This document shows positions 13,436 to 13,765 of a stretch of DNA of 13,765 nt, piece after piece (positions within the stretch are counted from its first letter, which is position 1; each line of letters starts with the position of its first letter). The translations under genes were made by a program, and so were the position numbers. Under the pieces are notes generated by a model. The model was not told where the DNA came from, made no database searches, and worked only from the letters and a program-made list of their open reading frames with translations. Source of the DNA: Lachnoclostridium sp. UBA6558 (lineage in GTDB: Bacteria > Bacillota > Clostridia > Lachnospirales > Lachnospiraceae); NCBI GenBank assembly GCA_002434335.1, contig DJJW01000002.1, positions 53,708 to 67,472 on the forward strand. Direction: 5' to 3'.

Positions 13436-13765
13436 ATGTTTAATTTATTGCGTTCTGATTTTTATCGTTTGTTTAAAAGCAAGTCTTTTTACATTTGCAT
13501 GGCTGTAGAGGCCTGTCTCTTTATCCTGGGTATTGTAGTGTTATATTTCATGCAAAATTCAGATCCCACTATGGTAATTACTGATCCCTCTAGCGGAATT
13601 GACTATGGTATGAGTGCTGTATTTGGCAGTGATCTTATCATGCTGATTGGAATTGTAATAGGCATATTCGTTACTGCAGAATTCAGCCATGGAACTATGA
13701 AAAATGTAGTATCAAAAGGATACTCAAAGGTTTATATATACCTTTCTAAACTGATTACTATGATT
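13436..13765 (+). CDS. ABC-2-type transporter permease (partial, 5' part)
   Basis: The first 110 codons of a gene that runs off the window. It starts MFNLLRSDFYRLFKSKSFYI, the typical cytoplasmic entry of BcrB/LanE-type permeases. A transmembrane helix follows at about 19-41, then an external loop (about 42-65), a second helix (about 66-82), and the coupling segment EFSHGTMKNVVSKGYS, diagnostic of ABC-2 immunity permeases. ATG has GGGAG eight bases upstream. The gene is separated from the ATPase by 134 bases containing two hairpins and is presumably in the same operon. Confidence 0.88.
   Translation, partial: MFNLLRSDFYRLFKSKSFYICMAVEACLFILGIVVLYFMQNSDPTMVITDPSSGIDYGMSAVFGSDLIMLIGIVIGIFVTAEFSHGTMKNVVSKGYSKVYIYLSKLITMI

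Overview
The window looks like chromosome from a low-GC, anaerobic, Gram-positive Clostridia bacterium, probably a member of the Lachnospiraceae. The evidence is AT-rich composition, strong AAGGAG-type ribosome binding sites, a water-forming NADH oxidase, an OadB-type Na+ pump subunit, a DUF4474 protein and a BcrA-type ABC transporter. No tRNA, rRNA, CRISPR array or intact insertion sequence was seen. The assignment rests on protein style only.

Layout. 1-558: non-coding, with a long imperfect palindrome (about 131-339) abutting a tandem array of 18-bp units (340-485). 559-2040 (-): HEAT-repeat/UPF0020-type RNA methyltransferase with a good promoter. 2183-3788 (+): extended -10 promoter, structured leader with overlapping anti-terminator and terminator (candidate metal-ion riboswitch), OadB-type membrane subunit, and a 51-residue OadG-like subunit. 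3830-5073 (-): terminator, then a membrane-anchored protein of unknown function with its own promoter. 5081-6773 (-): NADH oxidase with promoter, a Fur/PerR-like palindrome beside the -35, and a 135-bp palindromic element plus a second hairpin downstream. 6808-8953 (+): AT-rich inverted repeats, then a two-gene operon (DUF4474 protein and metallophosphoesterase) closed by a strong hairpin. 9065-9232 (+): decayed chemoreceptor fragment. 9249-12274 (-): lrgA-lrgB, a FadR-type GntR regulator and a D-2-hydroxyacid dehydrogenase. 12384-end (+): BcrA-type ABC ATPase and the start of its ABC-2 permease.

How the genes may work together. The most interesting region is the riboswitch-like leader ahead of a stand-alone Na+-pump-type subunit and a tiny OadG-like partner, with no carboxyltransferase or biotin subunit in the window. 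This suggests ion-responsive control of a Na+ transport module. The second is the lrgAB/FadR/2-hydroxyacid dehydrogenase block. LrgAB relatives include the plant glycolate/glycerate carrier PLGG1, and FadR-family regulators often sense 2-hydroxyacids, so the block could be a small hydroxyacid or ketoacid transport-and-reduction module. A FadR-type palindrome sits just downstream of the lrgA -10. These functional links are inference from sequence and neighbourhood.
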